Of a stretch of 64,000 nt of DNA, positions 35,816 through 48,000 are shown one piece after another. This DNA comes from Pachypanchax playfairii. Its lineage: Eukaryota; Chordata; Actinopteri; Cyprinodontiformes; Aplocheilidae. The position numbers and the translations under genes were made by a program. Numbering within the stretch: the first letter of the stretch is position 1; every line of letters begins with the position of its first letter. Location: NCBI GenBank assembly GCA_006937955.1, contig SSNP01000191.1, forward strand, positions 658,698 to 722,697, written 5' to 3'. The notes under the pieces were generated by a model. It was not told where the DNA came from, did not search any database, and saw only the letters and a list, made by a program, of their open reading frames with translations.

Positions 35816-38800
35816 CGTGACTCGTGTGGAGCTTTCACAGAATACTAACAACAATGTGGGGACTGAATGTTTTCAGTAACTTAGCTCTAATTACACGTCC
35901 TGGTCTGAGAAGCATCCATCCTGCAGCTAATGCTGGTTTCATGTCAGCCAGCAGTCAGAGTGATGAGGCAGAAGTCAGCACCTTTAACGGATGAAGAGGT
36001 CACTTCCAAGCTTAAAGGGTCAGGAGAGCTAATTAGACAGAATGAATGACAGCAGATCTGTGGGGTAAATCCAATAACAGGAAGAATAAAATAGAGAATA
36101 ACCCCGTGCTGTATCTGATAATAAAAGTTTAATACGTGAAGCCTGAAGTTTAAAATAAAAAATATAGTGTTTCAGTAGGTGTTAAAGATTACCTCTGCTG
36201 TCCTGATTATATTTGATGTCTCATTAACAGTCAAAGGTACTAAAATGTTTCATTTCTATAATTAAGTTTATATGAAGTCAAGTTAGACTGATTATCAATC
36301 TGCTTGTTTGATTGTCACATGAAACGGTGTATCAAAAAGCTTTTACGTAAAAAAAAGGATCATATATACAGAAAATCATCTCTTCTCAGAAGATGCTGAA
36401 TACAACTTTGATTGTCACTTGAAGTGCTCATCCAGGTACAATGATAATTTATTGAAAATAAATCATTTTGAGACTTGTCAATTCATTGAGGCAGCTTTAG
36501 AGCCCATAGAAAACAACATACAAAAAACAAGACAATACTAAACACACAGAAGAAGAGCTCAAGCACGTTTTCCCTAACAAATTCAAATTTATTTGCTTAT
36601 TCATTTATTTTTGTCATTACAAAAAATGACAGAGACCTTTGTCTTTATCAAAGAATTTTACTCTTCTCAAACCATTTTAGACCAAACATGAAAGATCTCA
36701 TTAAGAGTCTTGAATATATAAATAATGATGTAAAACTAACCAAGAATTTTGATATAAATTTGGCAAATCATTAGTGAAAATGGAAAACAAATGGGACTGA
36801 GACCACAGAGAAACACATTGATTACTGGTATAAATAAAATCATTAACATATTTTTGAGAATTTTGATTTCATTTAGATAAAGTATTAATTAAAATTTATC
36901 CAAAATTAAAGAAAGATTAAAAATATAAATCCAATAATTTATTTCCAAATGATGGCAGCACATTTTTATATAAATTCTGAGTTTGTTATTATTTGATCTA
37001 AAACCACAAACATTTGAAAAAGTAAAAAGTAAAAATTTACTGCCTGTCAAAAAATAAGATATTATATATTTGTTTTTACAATTTTTGACATATTTTCAAA
37101 TATCATTTGTTGTTTTTTTTCAATTAACAAAACTTTTTGATTATTTTTATAATTTTGAATAAATAAATTAATTAATTAACTAATTAATTCAGGAAACGTT
37201 TGTGTTTCCACACCAAGAAATGTATGTCTTAATCCCTCTGTTACTTCAGAATAAGAAGGAATTTTAAGAAAACTTAGTTCAATAAATTAGTTTTATTCTA
37301 TACCAGATTACACAAAATATGTCTTTAATAAAACTGTCAACTTTGAGTTGTAATTTAATATATTTTGGAGATATCTGAGAATCTACATTTTCTGTATTAT
37401 AATCTCACAATTTTCTTTATTAAGTAATGCACAGCTAAACCACTTCATATTAAAACCTTCCAGAATCAGAATTTTGTCTATAAAGATAATTTATTAGTAC
37501 AATATTTTGTGTGGAGCGGCACATAGACAAGTAATAATGTTTAAAATGATCAAATCTTGATTAAAAGGAAGAGAAGTCTTAAGAAAAGGTTATTTTAAAC
37601 TAACGTGTTCAGTAGCAGAACTGGTGAGATCTGAAACAAGTTGGAGGCACTACTGACTCTGAAGGAGCTAGAAACATTATTATGGCCTGTTCAGCTTTTT
37701 CACAAGAAGACAGAAATAAGCAGATGAGGTATTGCTGCTGAATATTTCATGTTGTCACTTTGATTGTTTGATCCTGAATAAAAGACGCATGGGAAACCCA
37801 GACGGCTGTCTCTGCTTGGCTTGTTTCCAAAGAAGCAACCGGGAGTCCCTTAATGTCTTGGCAGCGAATAGGAGGAATGTCTGGAGGAATTTAAATCTGC
37901 AGAAGATGAGGGTTGATGCTTAACAGTGACTGTAGGCACAGTGGTAATAAGAGCAACAGGACAGAAATGGACCCCTGAAGACTAATTTTAACTCATAACA
38001 AATGAGCTGTGTGAAGCAAAACACTTGAGTGTGAGATTTAAGAAGTTTGGATGTGACTTACTCTGCCAGCAAAGCAGAAAAATCTCAATGATTTACAGTA
38101 ATCGTAGGATTTTGATATGCTTTTTGTTTACAGCCCATAGATGGTGTGAAATCATATAGAACGTGAAATGATAAAGTTTTAATTTCACCACATCTGCAAA
38201 TAACGAGTCTGAATCCTTTAACTTGTTTGGAAAAAGGAACTAAACCTAATCATGTTCATTATTGGACCGATCGGATCCAGCATTCAGGAATAAAAACCTA
38301 ATATAAGCCTGGAGATGCAGTTCAGAATCAGAAGAGATGAAACTTTGGTCCTAATTCAGGAAAACCTGCATGAGATGAAGTAACAAACTGAGAGTTGTTT
38401 TTTTATTCTGGGAAAACTAATTGTACATGGATGAGCACGAGGAAACACGTTGGTAAAGAGATAATGGCTCTGTTTATCTTGTGTTTGCAGAATCTTTAAG
38501 TTTCTTCTTTACTTGCTATTCAGTTTCAATCCCACTGAGGAAAATTTTTAAATAAGCTAAAAATGGCCTGAATGTTTTGTCACATAGTGAGACTCAGAGT
38601 GGCTTCAGATGCTTAACTTGGCACACAAACGTCTCCTTACAAATAATGATGACCTGAAAATGCCAGTGTTAAAGAAAAACTGGGCGAAATCGTAGTAATG
38701 AGGAAGGTGAATGATGGACACGCAGTTTGTGGCAGGACACAAACATGATGAGCCAAGGTAAGGCGTCAGATTCCAACACCAACGGCGTTATGTTGGTGAC

Positions 38801-41109
38801 TCAGATCTACTTCATCTTCTCAGATGTTGCAGGAAATGTATTTACTTTTAGCACGAGAAGGTTGGAACTCTTGGCTTTTTTTAGTTAACCTGTTTCCCTA
38901 CATTCCCATTGTTAATGATGCAGCTTCGAAAACTGTGTTTTACACGGTGAGTCTAAACATAGTTTATTATTGTCTTTTTGGAATGGACTCTTGGGCAAAC
39001 TTACATTAAAAAACAACCAATGCTCTTCTAAGATCGTCAGAACAAAAATTGGTGTTAATTCTTCTGGTTCTGTTCACTGTCAGCAGTCCGGAACATTCTG
39101 CATTGAGCAGTGTTTTCAAAACTTTTTCTTTTTTTCTGTGGCTCATTAAAATGATTGCCCTCGGCAGAGAACCACAGTGCAGCTGGGCAGCAGAAAATTA
39201 GGTTCTTTGAAGTTCCCTCCTTTGAATGGCTACACAGATCATTGTTATTGTGTCTTTTTAAACCTGAAGCCTGCTTTGAAACCACAGATCAAGCTTCGTA
39301 TAGACCAGAGGACTGATCAGACTCTGACCTTTTTGAACAATCAATAAATCTTTAGAATTAGCCTTAAATGAAAACACTTTGGTTCTTCATGATTGAAATA
39401 AATATGAGTCATCTGTGTCATTTTTGGTCTTTTTTGTCAACTCTTTGTTCTGCTCAAGCGAGTCAGCAGCTGTTTTATTTTACAGAAGCAGCCCTGAGTG
39501 TTTGTTAAGAGTAGAGCTGGATGGGAGAACACACGAAGCTTGGATTCACTGAGGCTATAGAGTCTGTTCTTGGAGCAGTCCTGCTTCATTTTTCAGATCC
39601 ATGTTGGTTAGTGGTGAATGGATTGATGTTAAACTAACTCTGATGGATGCTGGCACGGAGCATTAGGCTTCTGGCCTGGACAGGATGAGCAAAAGGAGCC
39701 GGTCTGTCTGTCTAATGTCACATGGAAAGATCTGCTGCACTGTCACTGCTCTCAATCACGTCTCTCTAAGCAAAAACAGTGATGCTAATGAAGTGAAACA
39801 CAGATACAGAGATTCAGCCATGGACTCTATAGCAGCACAGATCACTGCTTGCTCATCCAATTTAGATCTTTGTACTGAAAATCCCTAATTAACTGTATTA
39901 GCAATTCATGAGGTGTGTACAGTGCCAAATATAATGAAGATCCTTTTTAAATGACTCATTGAGGAGCTTTCAGGTCAGACTGTCTTCACCAGAACTGGCA
40001 AATTAACTTGATTTTTCCTAAAGTTTAGAAGTTACAATTATTTCTGTCATTATTTTTCCATTTCAATGCAATTTTGATGTTTTTATAAACTCTCCGAAGC
40101 ATTTAAAACTGTGTGCTTTCAGACTGCAGAGTTCTTGTTATTTATTCTCATGCAGGTCACATGTCCATGATGATAAATCATGTTATTTGGATGGTCATGG
40201 GTGGAGCGTGACATGGGGCTGGCATGCACCGGGCATGGCTCCTTCATAGAATTTCAATCAGGACTGATGACACTGGCCCCATGCCAAGGCTACAACCAAC
40301 AAGCTCACCTGGTAGCATCATGCTATCACGGCACAATCTTCTTGTTTGTAGCTGCATCCTGCTAAATCAAGATTTAGTTTCATGGACGAATGAAATTGCA
40401 GTGAAAAACCTGATTCTCAACTTCTCTGAGTTTAACAGCATCATTTACACTTAGAGTGATTTTACAAATGTGCATTCTTCTTAAAATTGTGTAGGTTGTG
40501 CAGAGTGAAGTAGTATCAGGGAACCTTGTTCTCTCATCTTTATTCTCAGAGGTTCCTCTTCTTGTTTTTCCACACAGCAGTAGCTGCAGCTGACTGTTAG
40601 AGTCTTTTTAGTTTCTTCAAACTGTGAGAGAACACTTGAGGAAATTAGTTTTGGGATCTGCCTAAGAATAAGTCGATCACACACCAGTGTTACACACACG
40701 TCTGTGTTTTGTCAAATCTAAAGGTAAAAATATTGTTTGTACGTGTGACGTCTTATGGATGAAGTTTTTGAACAATTAGTGTTTGCAGTTTGTAACAACA
40801 AATGAGAAATTAACTAAGAATAAACTCATATAACTCACCTGAGGTGTACCAGCCTGACAAAAGGAAATCATTGCTTTTCCTCCTGAAAAGCCAGATGTTA
40901 ATAAATCAATAGGTTTTATCTTCTGGAAACCTGCATTAGTTGTTATTCTCACCATTAACTCTTGATCATTTGCAATCTAGACCAACCAGCTGATGTACAG
41001 CTGCTGCTTTGCCTATTAAGGATCAACTAGGCCATGTTTTTTTTTTTCAATTTACAGTACACATTTATGATGAGCCAGGCTTCACCTTTCAATAAATAAA
41101 CACCTACTC

Positions 41110-41480
41110 ACTCTATAATAATGTATGAGGTCAGCCACAGTCAGTATGTGAAACACATCCCACTCCAGACTGAAGACAACACATCATTAGCATGTAGGTC
41201 AGTGCACATCCGAATTCAGCAGCTTATAATGTGTGAAGCTGTGAAATGTAGCTTTCATCTGCTGATTTTTCTCCTCATGACAAATTTATACAATTTGCCA
41301 GAGATTTTTTTCATCAAATTGAGCTGTGAAAGATATAAAGGCATCAGACACATATGTGCCTCCCACGCATTAAGGCACATATGGATGAAGTGACAGGTGA
41401 AGACAATACTGTGCAAAATGTCTGCTCTGCAACTTGAATTATGAGCAAGGATGAAAATGGAGACATGCCAGTTTAAAATA
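41110..41480. promoter_or_regulatory. candidate conserved noncoding element with inverted repeat
   Basis: Long frames stay open on both strands, as often happens in constrained noncoding DNA. CATATGTGCC (41351-41360) and GGCACATATG (41374-41383) form a perfect 10-bp inverted repeat with a 13-base loop. Neither frame resembles a known protein. Enhancer or structured RNA is a guess. Confidence 0.25.
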
Positions 41481-42710
41481 AACTGCATGAAGCAGTCAGC
41501 GGGAACAGACTATGCGCTGACAATTTATGCAAAATTTAGAAGAACTGAAAATAACAGAAAGATGTTACACTGATATTTTAGGAGATGGAAAAAATCTAGG
41601 AGGTAAGAAATGCTGAGAGAGGTTAACAATACAGAGAAGAGTCGAGCTGTGGATGGCCTTTCATCCACTGGGGAATTATTTTATCTCATCCTTTGTTTTA
41701 ATTTAATATATCCTATGAAAACTGTTTTATTATGACGTCAGAATAAAAAGTGACTGAGATTATTGATCAGTTTGGTATAATTACAGTTGAAAACATCAAA
41801 GCTTTCAATACAAAGGGTCTTCAAAGGGACATAGAGGTTGCATTAATATTAAAATATTTTGTAGATGTTGCTGAAAATTGTCCCTTTAGTTTATGAGAAA
41901 CAGAAACAGAACGCTTTGTTACAGTGTGTCTGCACTGTAATCACATCAGCTACTGGGCCAGAGGCTACACAACTCAGATGCTCATTGCTCTTGAAAACTT
42001 TAACATTAGACGGGTTTTATGCTTCTGTCCACTTACTGTTCGAGTCATCATCCTCATGAAAACAGGCACTTAAAGAGGTTTGTTATTCATGCAGGTCATA
42101 GATATTCAGCTGGAAAAGACCAGGCAATAAAAGGAACACTGACACAAGCACTAAAACAATGAGTTTTTCAAAATAAAGATTCTGTAAGCACTAGAAGAAA
42201 TACAGAAAATATATGGAAGAAGGCAACAGAGAGAAAAATAGCGTGTGAGTGTTTTCATATGAGCTGGATGTAATTTTAGACTGACTAGAGGGCAGCAGTC
42301 TCTATAATAACATTTTTACTGTAGAAATATCAATCAAGTCTAAACAGGAAGTTTAAAAAAATACCTAGAAGATGCACATATTTGTTTTCTGGTAGTAAAA
42401 ACTCTTTCTACAGCTTTATTTTCTTTATTTTAATTAGAAATTAATCAGAAACTGCATGTTCACACCAACATTATGGAAAATAGTGTATGACTGTAGCTGA
42501 GCAGAAATTAACTTTGGATCTCAACAAAAGAATTAATTATTTTGGCAGTTTCATTTTAGGAGAACAGTCTATTCTGACCCTCAACCTTTCAGACACCTGA
42601 GTTTTATCTGTAAACTGTGTCAACCTTCACTCACTGGATGCTTCTTAAAAATAGTTTTTGCAGGGTAAGAAAGAAAATGTTTACATTTTATGTTATTTTA
42701 TCGATTTATT

Positions 42711-43015
42711 TGGTGGGGCTGCACATTGGTGCAGTTGGCAGCGCTGTTGCCTTGCAACAAGAAGGTCATGGGTTGTAAATCAGCTGAGTCCTTTCTGCAT
42801 AGAGTTTGTATGTTCTTCACGTGCATGTGCTCCAGCTTCCTCCCACAGACCAAAAATATAGTTAATTGGTGAGTCTAAATTGGCCCTGGGTGTGTGTGTT
42901 AATGGTTGTCTGTCTGTGTGTCCTTGTGATGGACTGGTGACCTGTCCAGGTGTAGCCCCGCCTCTCATCCAGTAACAGCTGGAGGTAAACACCAGCTCCA
43001 TGACCCTGAACAGAA
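42711..43015 (+). mobile_element. SINE-like dispersed fish repeat
   Basis: The order of motifs matches a very common fish repeat: a tRNA-like head (GGGGCTGCACATTGGTGCAG, then AGAAGGTCATGGGTTGTAAA as a decayed B box), AGAGTTTGTATGTTCT, CTTCCTCCCACAGACCAAA, and the tail GATGGACTGGTGACCTGTCC with GCCCCGCCTCTCATCC. The copy is old. It lies between lingo2 and c9orf72. Confidence 0.7.
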
Positions 43016-43019
43016 ACAT

Positions 43020-44290
43020 GCAGGTATATGTGATTTATTTGGTCTCAGTCTCCTAATCTGTTGCTCAGATTTTAAATTTTTTGTCAAAATCACAATTTTC
43101 TGATTAGAGTCTGTGACTCATAAAACATTTTCTTTGTGATTGTAGTCTTGAATAATGATTTTCAGAACTCTTTTGATCACCACTGAAACATATTTCTGTT
43201 TTTCAGAAATTATTTTGAATTCAAATAACTCAAAAGACCAATAAAGGAACTTCCAGACAGTGAAGGAGACTCGAACCACCAGCTGATCAATCGATTGTGG
43301 CTGATCAAACTGTTTATTATAAGGAGCGAGGGTGGGAGGGGACAGAGTAAAGGTGTCTATCAACAGACTAGACTCAGATCACTAGAAAACCCAAAGATCC
43401 TGATTATTGATTGATTATTGTAGCGTGCTCTTTATACACTGATTCAGTGAAATTTGCAGACCCAGAAAGTCTCATAATGAACTGAAGATAGCTGCGTGCA
43501 GACTGAATGAGGAGGACAGAAACCAACCAATGTCCGTTTTATAGAGACTGTTACGAGATCTTTGGACAGAACAGCATCAAAAAGCAGAACAAGTTTGCTG
43601 TTTTAATTGTGCTAAATTATTTGACTGACTGTTTTGTTTGCATGAGCTGTTCGGTCTCAGAGCAGTTCAGGCTCAGAATTGCAGATGAGCCATTTAAAGC
43701 CAGTAGCCTGAGCCATTTCTTTGCAAACCATTAGGAATAATATTGGGCATTAGTATGTATACTGTGTGTCGATGAATACACAGAGCAGAGTACAGGTGTG
43801 AGGCTGTCTGCAGAACACCCACTGCCAAGATGGCTCTTTTGTGGATGTGTGAAAAAGTGACTTTTCTATTTTTCTGTGCATGTCCCCGAGGTGGAGGAGG
43901 AATAATGATGTTTAAAAATGAATATACCCTGAAGGAAAAGTAAAACTGCAAACATATAGATATTTGTCGCAGTGGAAGTTCCTCCTGAGGGTTGATGAAG
44001 CCGTTTAACATAGCTGAGCTTTCTTCCTTACTCTTGCTTCACAAATCTTAAAATATCACAAAGAAATCAGGAGAACCATGTTGGTGGTTCAGCAGTTTCA
44101 TGAGCTGAAGTGATAATCCCTTAATATAAAGTCTCTCTGTCTCAAAGAAAAGAATTAAAAGGCAAACACAATCCGTGTTGCCTGCAGATGAATTCATCTG
44201 TATGACCAGCTTTTATGTAAATACATTTAAATTCATCATTTTCAGCAGGTGGCAGCTTTTTAGAAAATGACATCATTGTGTTCACTGCTA
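43020..44290. other. gene-free DNA upstream of c9orf72
   Basis: Short open frames only, overlapping on both strands. No transposon or RNA gene recognised. Confidence 0.4.
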
Positions 44291-44294
44291 AGTT

Positions 44295-44509
44295 ACAACC
44301 ACCAGAGGGCGCTGCACGTGTCTGTGGATCAACGTGTACGTCTGACGTAGAAGGAAGTGAATAGAAGACCATAACAAACAGCAGCTGGCTCGTCATCATG
44401 AAATTAAATACTCTAGCACAGAGTGACTGGTTTCTCAATAGTTTGATTTAAATAGTAGTCATCTTAGAGTCGCAGCAGTGTTATTATTTGGCACAGAAAT
44501 AACGAACAA
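44295..44509 (+). promoter_or_regulatory. candidate c9orf72 promoter and noncoding exon 1
   Basis: A strong CTCF-like site (CCACCAGAGGGCGCT, 44299-44313) is followed by CACGTG-like and TGACGTAG (CRE/ATF-like) words and an ETS-like AAGGAAGTGA at 44351-44360, a set common at housekeeping promoters. A donor-like site AACAA|GTAAGT sits at 44510. The next good acceptor, ATAACCAG ending at 45028, opens the first coding exon, so exon 1 would end at 44509. The human gene also has a noncoding first exon. The transcription start is not located. Confidence 0.4.
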
Positions 44510-45093
44510 GTAAGTATTTACGAAGTAATCCGGTGACTCGTAGCAGTTAGCACGTAACCGATTTCACCTAACTGTATTTAATGTTCTTTTTACAGTCATT
44601 TACTATAATAATGTAGATTTAGTCCAAATATACATGATGTACACACATTTTAATTCCCGTGTATGTGCAGCTTTTTGTGTGCTGTGAACTACTCGAAGTT
44701 TTAGACCATTAGCTAAAAGGTTAATTTAGAGTTTCTGGCTTTCAGATATGAACAATAGTGTTCAAGAATAAAGCCGAATTATCCAGAAGTCCAAACATTT
44801 TCTGTGTATAATGTTTATATCTGTGTATTTTGCTACAAACTGAGTAAAGATGGAATTTCTTCTATAGAGGGTGACGTGTTTGACTGGACCTTTGTCAGAA
44901 AAGGAGAAGTATCTTTGAGACCTAAATAAAAAGTGTCAGCTGACTTGCACAGTATCTCAGACAAGTTTCATTTCCTCTTGGTGTCTTCTCATGAGGACAT
45001 TTTTGTTGCTCTGTTGTTTTATAACCAGGGTTTATTTTTATGATGTAGATTTATTAGAAGTCTCTGTTTGGAGGACGTCTCAGGCCTGGTCCA

Positions 45094-48000
45094 ATGTCTT
45101 CTGGCTGTCCACCACAATCACCTGCTGTTGCAAAGTCTGAGGTAGCTTTAGAGGGAGAATGTCCTCTTTTGGCTGCCACCTTTGCCTACTGGGACAACAT
45201 CCTGGGTCCACGTGTGCGCCACATCTGGACACCAAAGGAAGACCAAGTGATGTTCCTCAGCGATGGAGAGGTCACCTTTCTGGCTAATCACACACTGAAT
45301 GGGGAGATTCTGCGAAGTGCTGAGTGTGGTGCAGTGGACGTGAAGTTCTTTGTCCTGGCAGAGAAGGGCGTCATTATAGTGTCTCTCATCTTTGATGGCG
45401 AGCTGAAGGGAGACAAGAACACATGTGCCTTGTCCATCATTCTGCCTCAGACAGAGCTGGCGTTCTACCTGCCGTTACACACCATCTGCGTAGAGAGGCT
45501 AAAGCATGCAATCCGCAAAGGACGCATTTGGATGCAGAAGGTACGTAGTTAGTCCTGCTGGTTATTTTCTTTTTTAAATCTCAGTCCTGCTCTGAACTAT
45601 TATACAAAATTAGGCAAATTTTTATATTTCTTATCAAATTAAAGCCCAGCGTGCAAAGTATCACGTTTGTCTGTGTGATTTAGAATTACAACTCCAATTC
45701 TAAAAACTGCTGTAATGATTTGTGAACATTTCAGAGAGGCCTAGCCTCCCAGATGTAAAGATGGACAGAGGTTCACCAATCTGAGACAAACTCAGTTTAA
45801 AAACTGTGGAACAATGTTCTTTAACATACAATTCCACCATCTTCAGTGAATAACATGTAAGTTCAGGAGTTTTTGATTTGTGATTAGAAAACAATCAGGT
45901 CTGTGGGAGGAATAAATAGGAATAGCATGCAAATGCTGCACAGAAAGACCCTGGAGACTCAAACATGAGATAATTTAGTGCTAACCATGACACCATTGTG
46001 CACCTGAGATGTTGTTAAAACTCCTCATGTTATAACTGATTATACAACCACCTAACCTTTTATTCTTGTAATTGAAAGATTTTCTTTGTCATTTGAAAAA
46101 ATGACTCTCGTTACAAGAAATGATCTGGATCTCCATATTTATTTTTCTCTTTGGGAAGCTTCTGCACTGGCCTCTTTTTCTTTTTGTCTATTCAATTTTC
46201 AGTCACACAATTACTGAGTCAAAAAAAGACGCATTTATGCTCCTTTTCACAAGTTGACACTATTTTCTGAGGTACTAATGAGGTTAGGATCCATCTGAGA
46301 TACAGTACCAAAGCAGGCTTATATAACTGTCTTTTTTATGTTGGTTTATCAAAAAGGAGCTGGAGTGGTTTTTAGAGTTGGGTGAAATAATGATAACCTG
46401 TCGTTTTAAACTGAAACTAAATGCAAGAAGCAACCAGTATTTGTAGACCAAGGCAAGTCGAGTATAGATTTAATGTCTTTTTTGGATATTTTTCTTGATC
46501 TATATCTCTTAAATTCTACAAATCTGCTGTTTCCCGACTTGTTTGAGAGGTCTAATGAGGAGCAGCTCCACCAATGAGTTCTTCAATCCAGGAATCTTAA
46601 CAACAAATACTCCTGATTTCTGACCTGACCTCCGTCACCTGGCTGTGGGATTGATTTAAGCTTTCCTTTAACTTCAGGGCAATAACATCATCTCGGTGCT
46701 GGGCTTGGAGATTGCCCCCATCATGCAGCTGTTGGCCTCGATGAAATCACACAGTGTGCCGGAAGATATAGATGTAAACAACAAACACACACACACACAC
46801 TGAAGAACATCAAGCACATTCTGTTTTATATGATTAAAAACTGTTGAAACAAACTTAAAGCAGGTTTGTAATTAATCTGAACATCATCTGAACGACTTAA
46901 GAACATTTACAGTTTCAACAACATGTTAAAATGTTGTTGAAAAACTCTTTCCAGTAATTGTCTGATCAGAGATCTTCTCTATGAAGGACCTTCCAGCTCT
47001 GCTGCCCATTCAGATTCAGCACATCTCCTTCTGTCCAAAAAGCCCAAATAAGCTCCTCTGAATCATTTTCTGTAGCTTTCAAATGTGCTTTTAAAGCAAT
47101 ACTTGTGTCTGTGTTCTAGACGTGTTTTAACAAGCCCTCGTTTGTTTCGATCCTGCTGAGCAGATAAAAGACACAGTGCTAAACGATGATGACAACGGGG
47201 ACAGCTGCCACGAGGATTTCCTCCACAAGTAAGCAATCTGGTACCACCAAATGGAGACAGATGATGAACAATGAACATTTAACACCCATCAAGCGTCCAA
47301 TGATGAGTGATGGCTCTCCATTCAGCTGAAGTTCGCTGCAGAGAACGAACGAAGGCCAAATCTCAGTTTGGAGTCCAGATTTAAGAATCCAGATTGTTGA
47401 GATGAGAGTTTGCTAGCTGTGGTGATGAGACAGCATCTGTAGGAACTGGATCCTATAGTTCATGTTCTAAATGTCTTAGAACCAGAATATGACTCAAATC
47501 ATGTGTCAGAAGTTAATTTTAGGACCCTTATGCTAATATCTTTCCTGGTTCTTGTGTCTCAGGTTTTATACCTCAAAGCTGTGATTAATTAGAATGTTTG
47601 TGTGAGTAATCAGCTGTAATTTTCCTCTTTCTGTTTCAGAGCCATCAGCTCTCATCTGCAGACGTGCGGCTGCTCGATAGTAGTAGGAAGCAATCCAGAG
47701 AAAGTAAATAAGGTAAACTTCCTGTCTTCATATTCGTTAAGACTGTAGAATCTGAAATCCGTTGCTGTGTGGTGCTGTTTGTTTTTATACCCCCCCCCCT
47801 TTTCTTTTTAGAAACATGAAAAATACACAAATAAGATGTAAATATGTGATATGAAGCTTTACAGTCTGTAAAGTCAATATGTAATGTGTCCCAGGTTTAA
47901 ATGGAGCCACAAAGCTTCAGTTTTTTCTCTTTTAACTCACACAATAGATATTTTATTTACTGGTTTTATTGAGCAGAATGTAAATTAAACTGTCTCCATG

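Larger units (their letters stand above)
32485..42705. other. intergenic DNA between lingo2 and c9orf72
   Basis: No coding exon recognised. A possible - strand retroelement 3' end lies at about 33230-33360 (inverted AATAAA and an ATGAGATGCAATCC word). A very AT-rich zone spans about 36480-37560, with ATTA-type simple repeats at 37159-37189. Two candidate conserved noncoding stretches are listed separately. Confidence 0.4.

Noticed and set aside
44510..45028. GGGGCC hexanucleotide repeat as in human C9ORF72 intron 1
   Set aside because: No GGGGCC tandem repeat exists in the presumed first intron or nearby.
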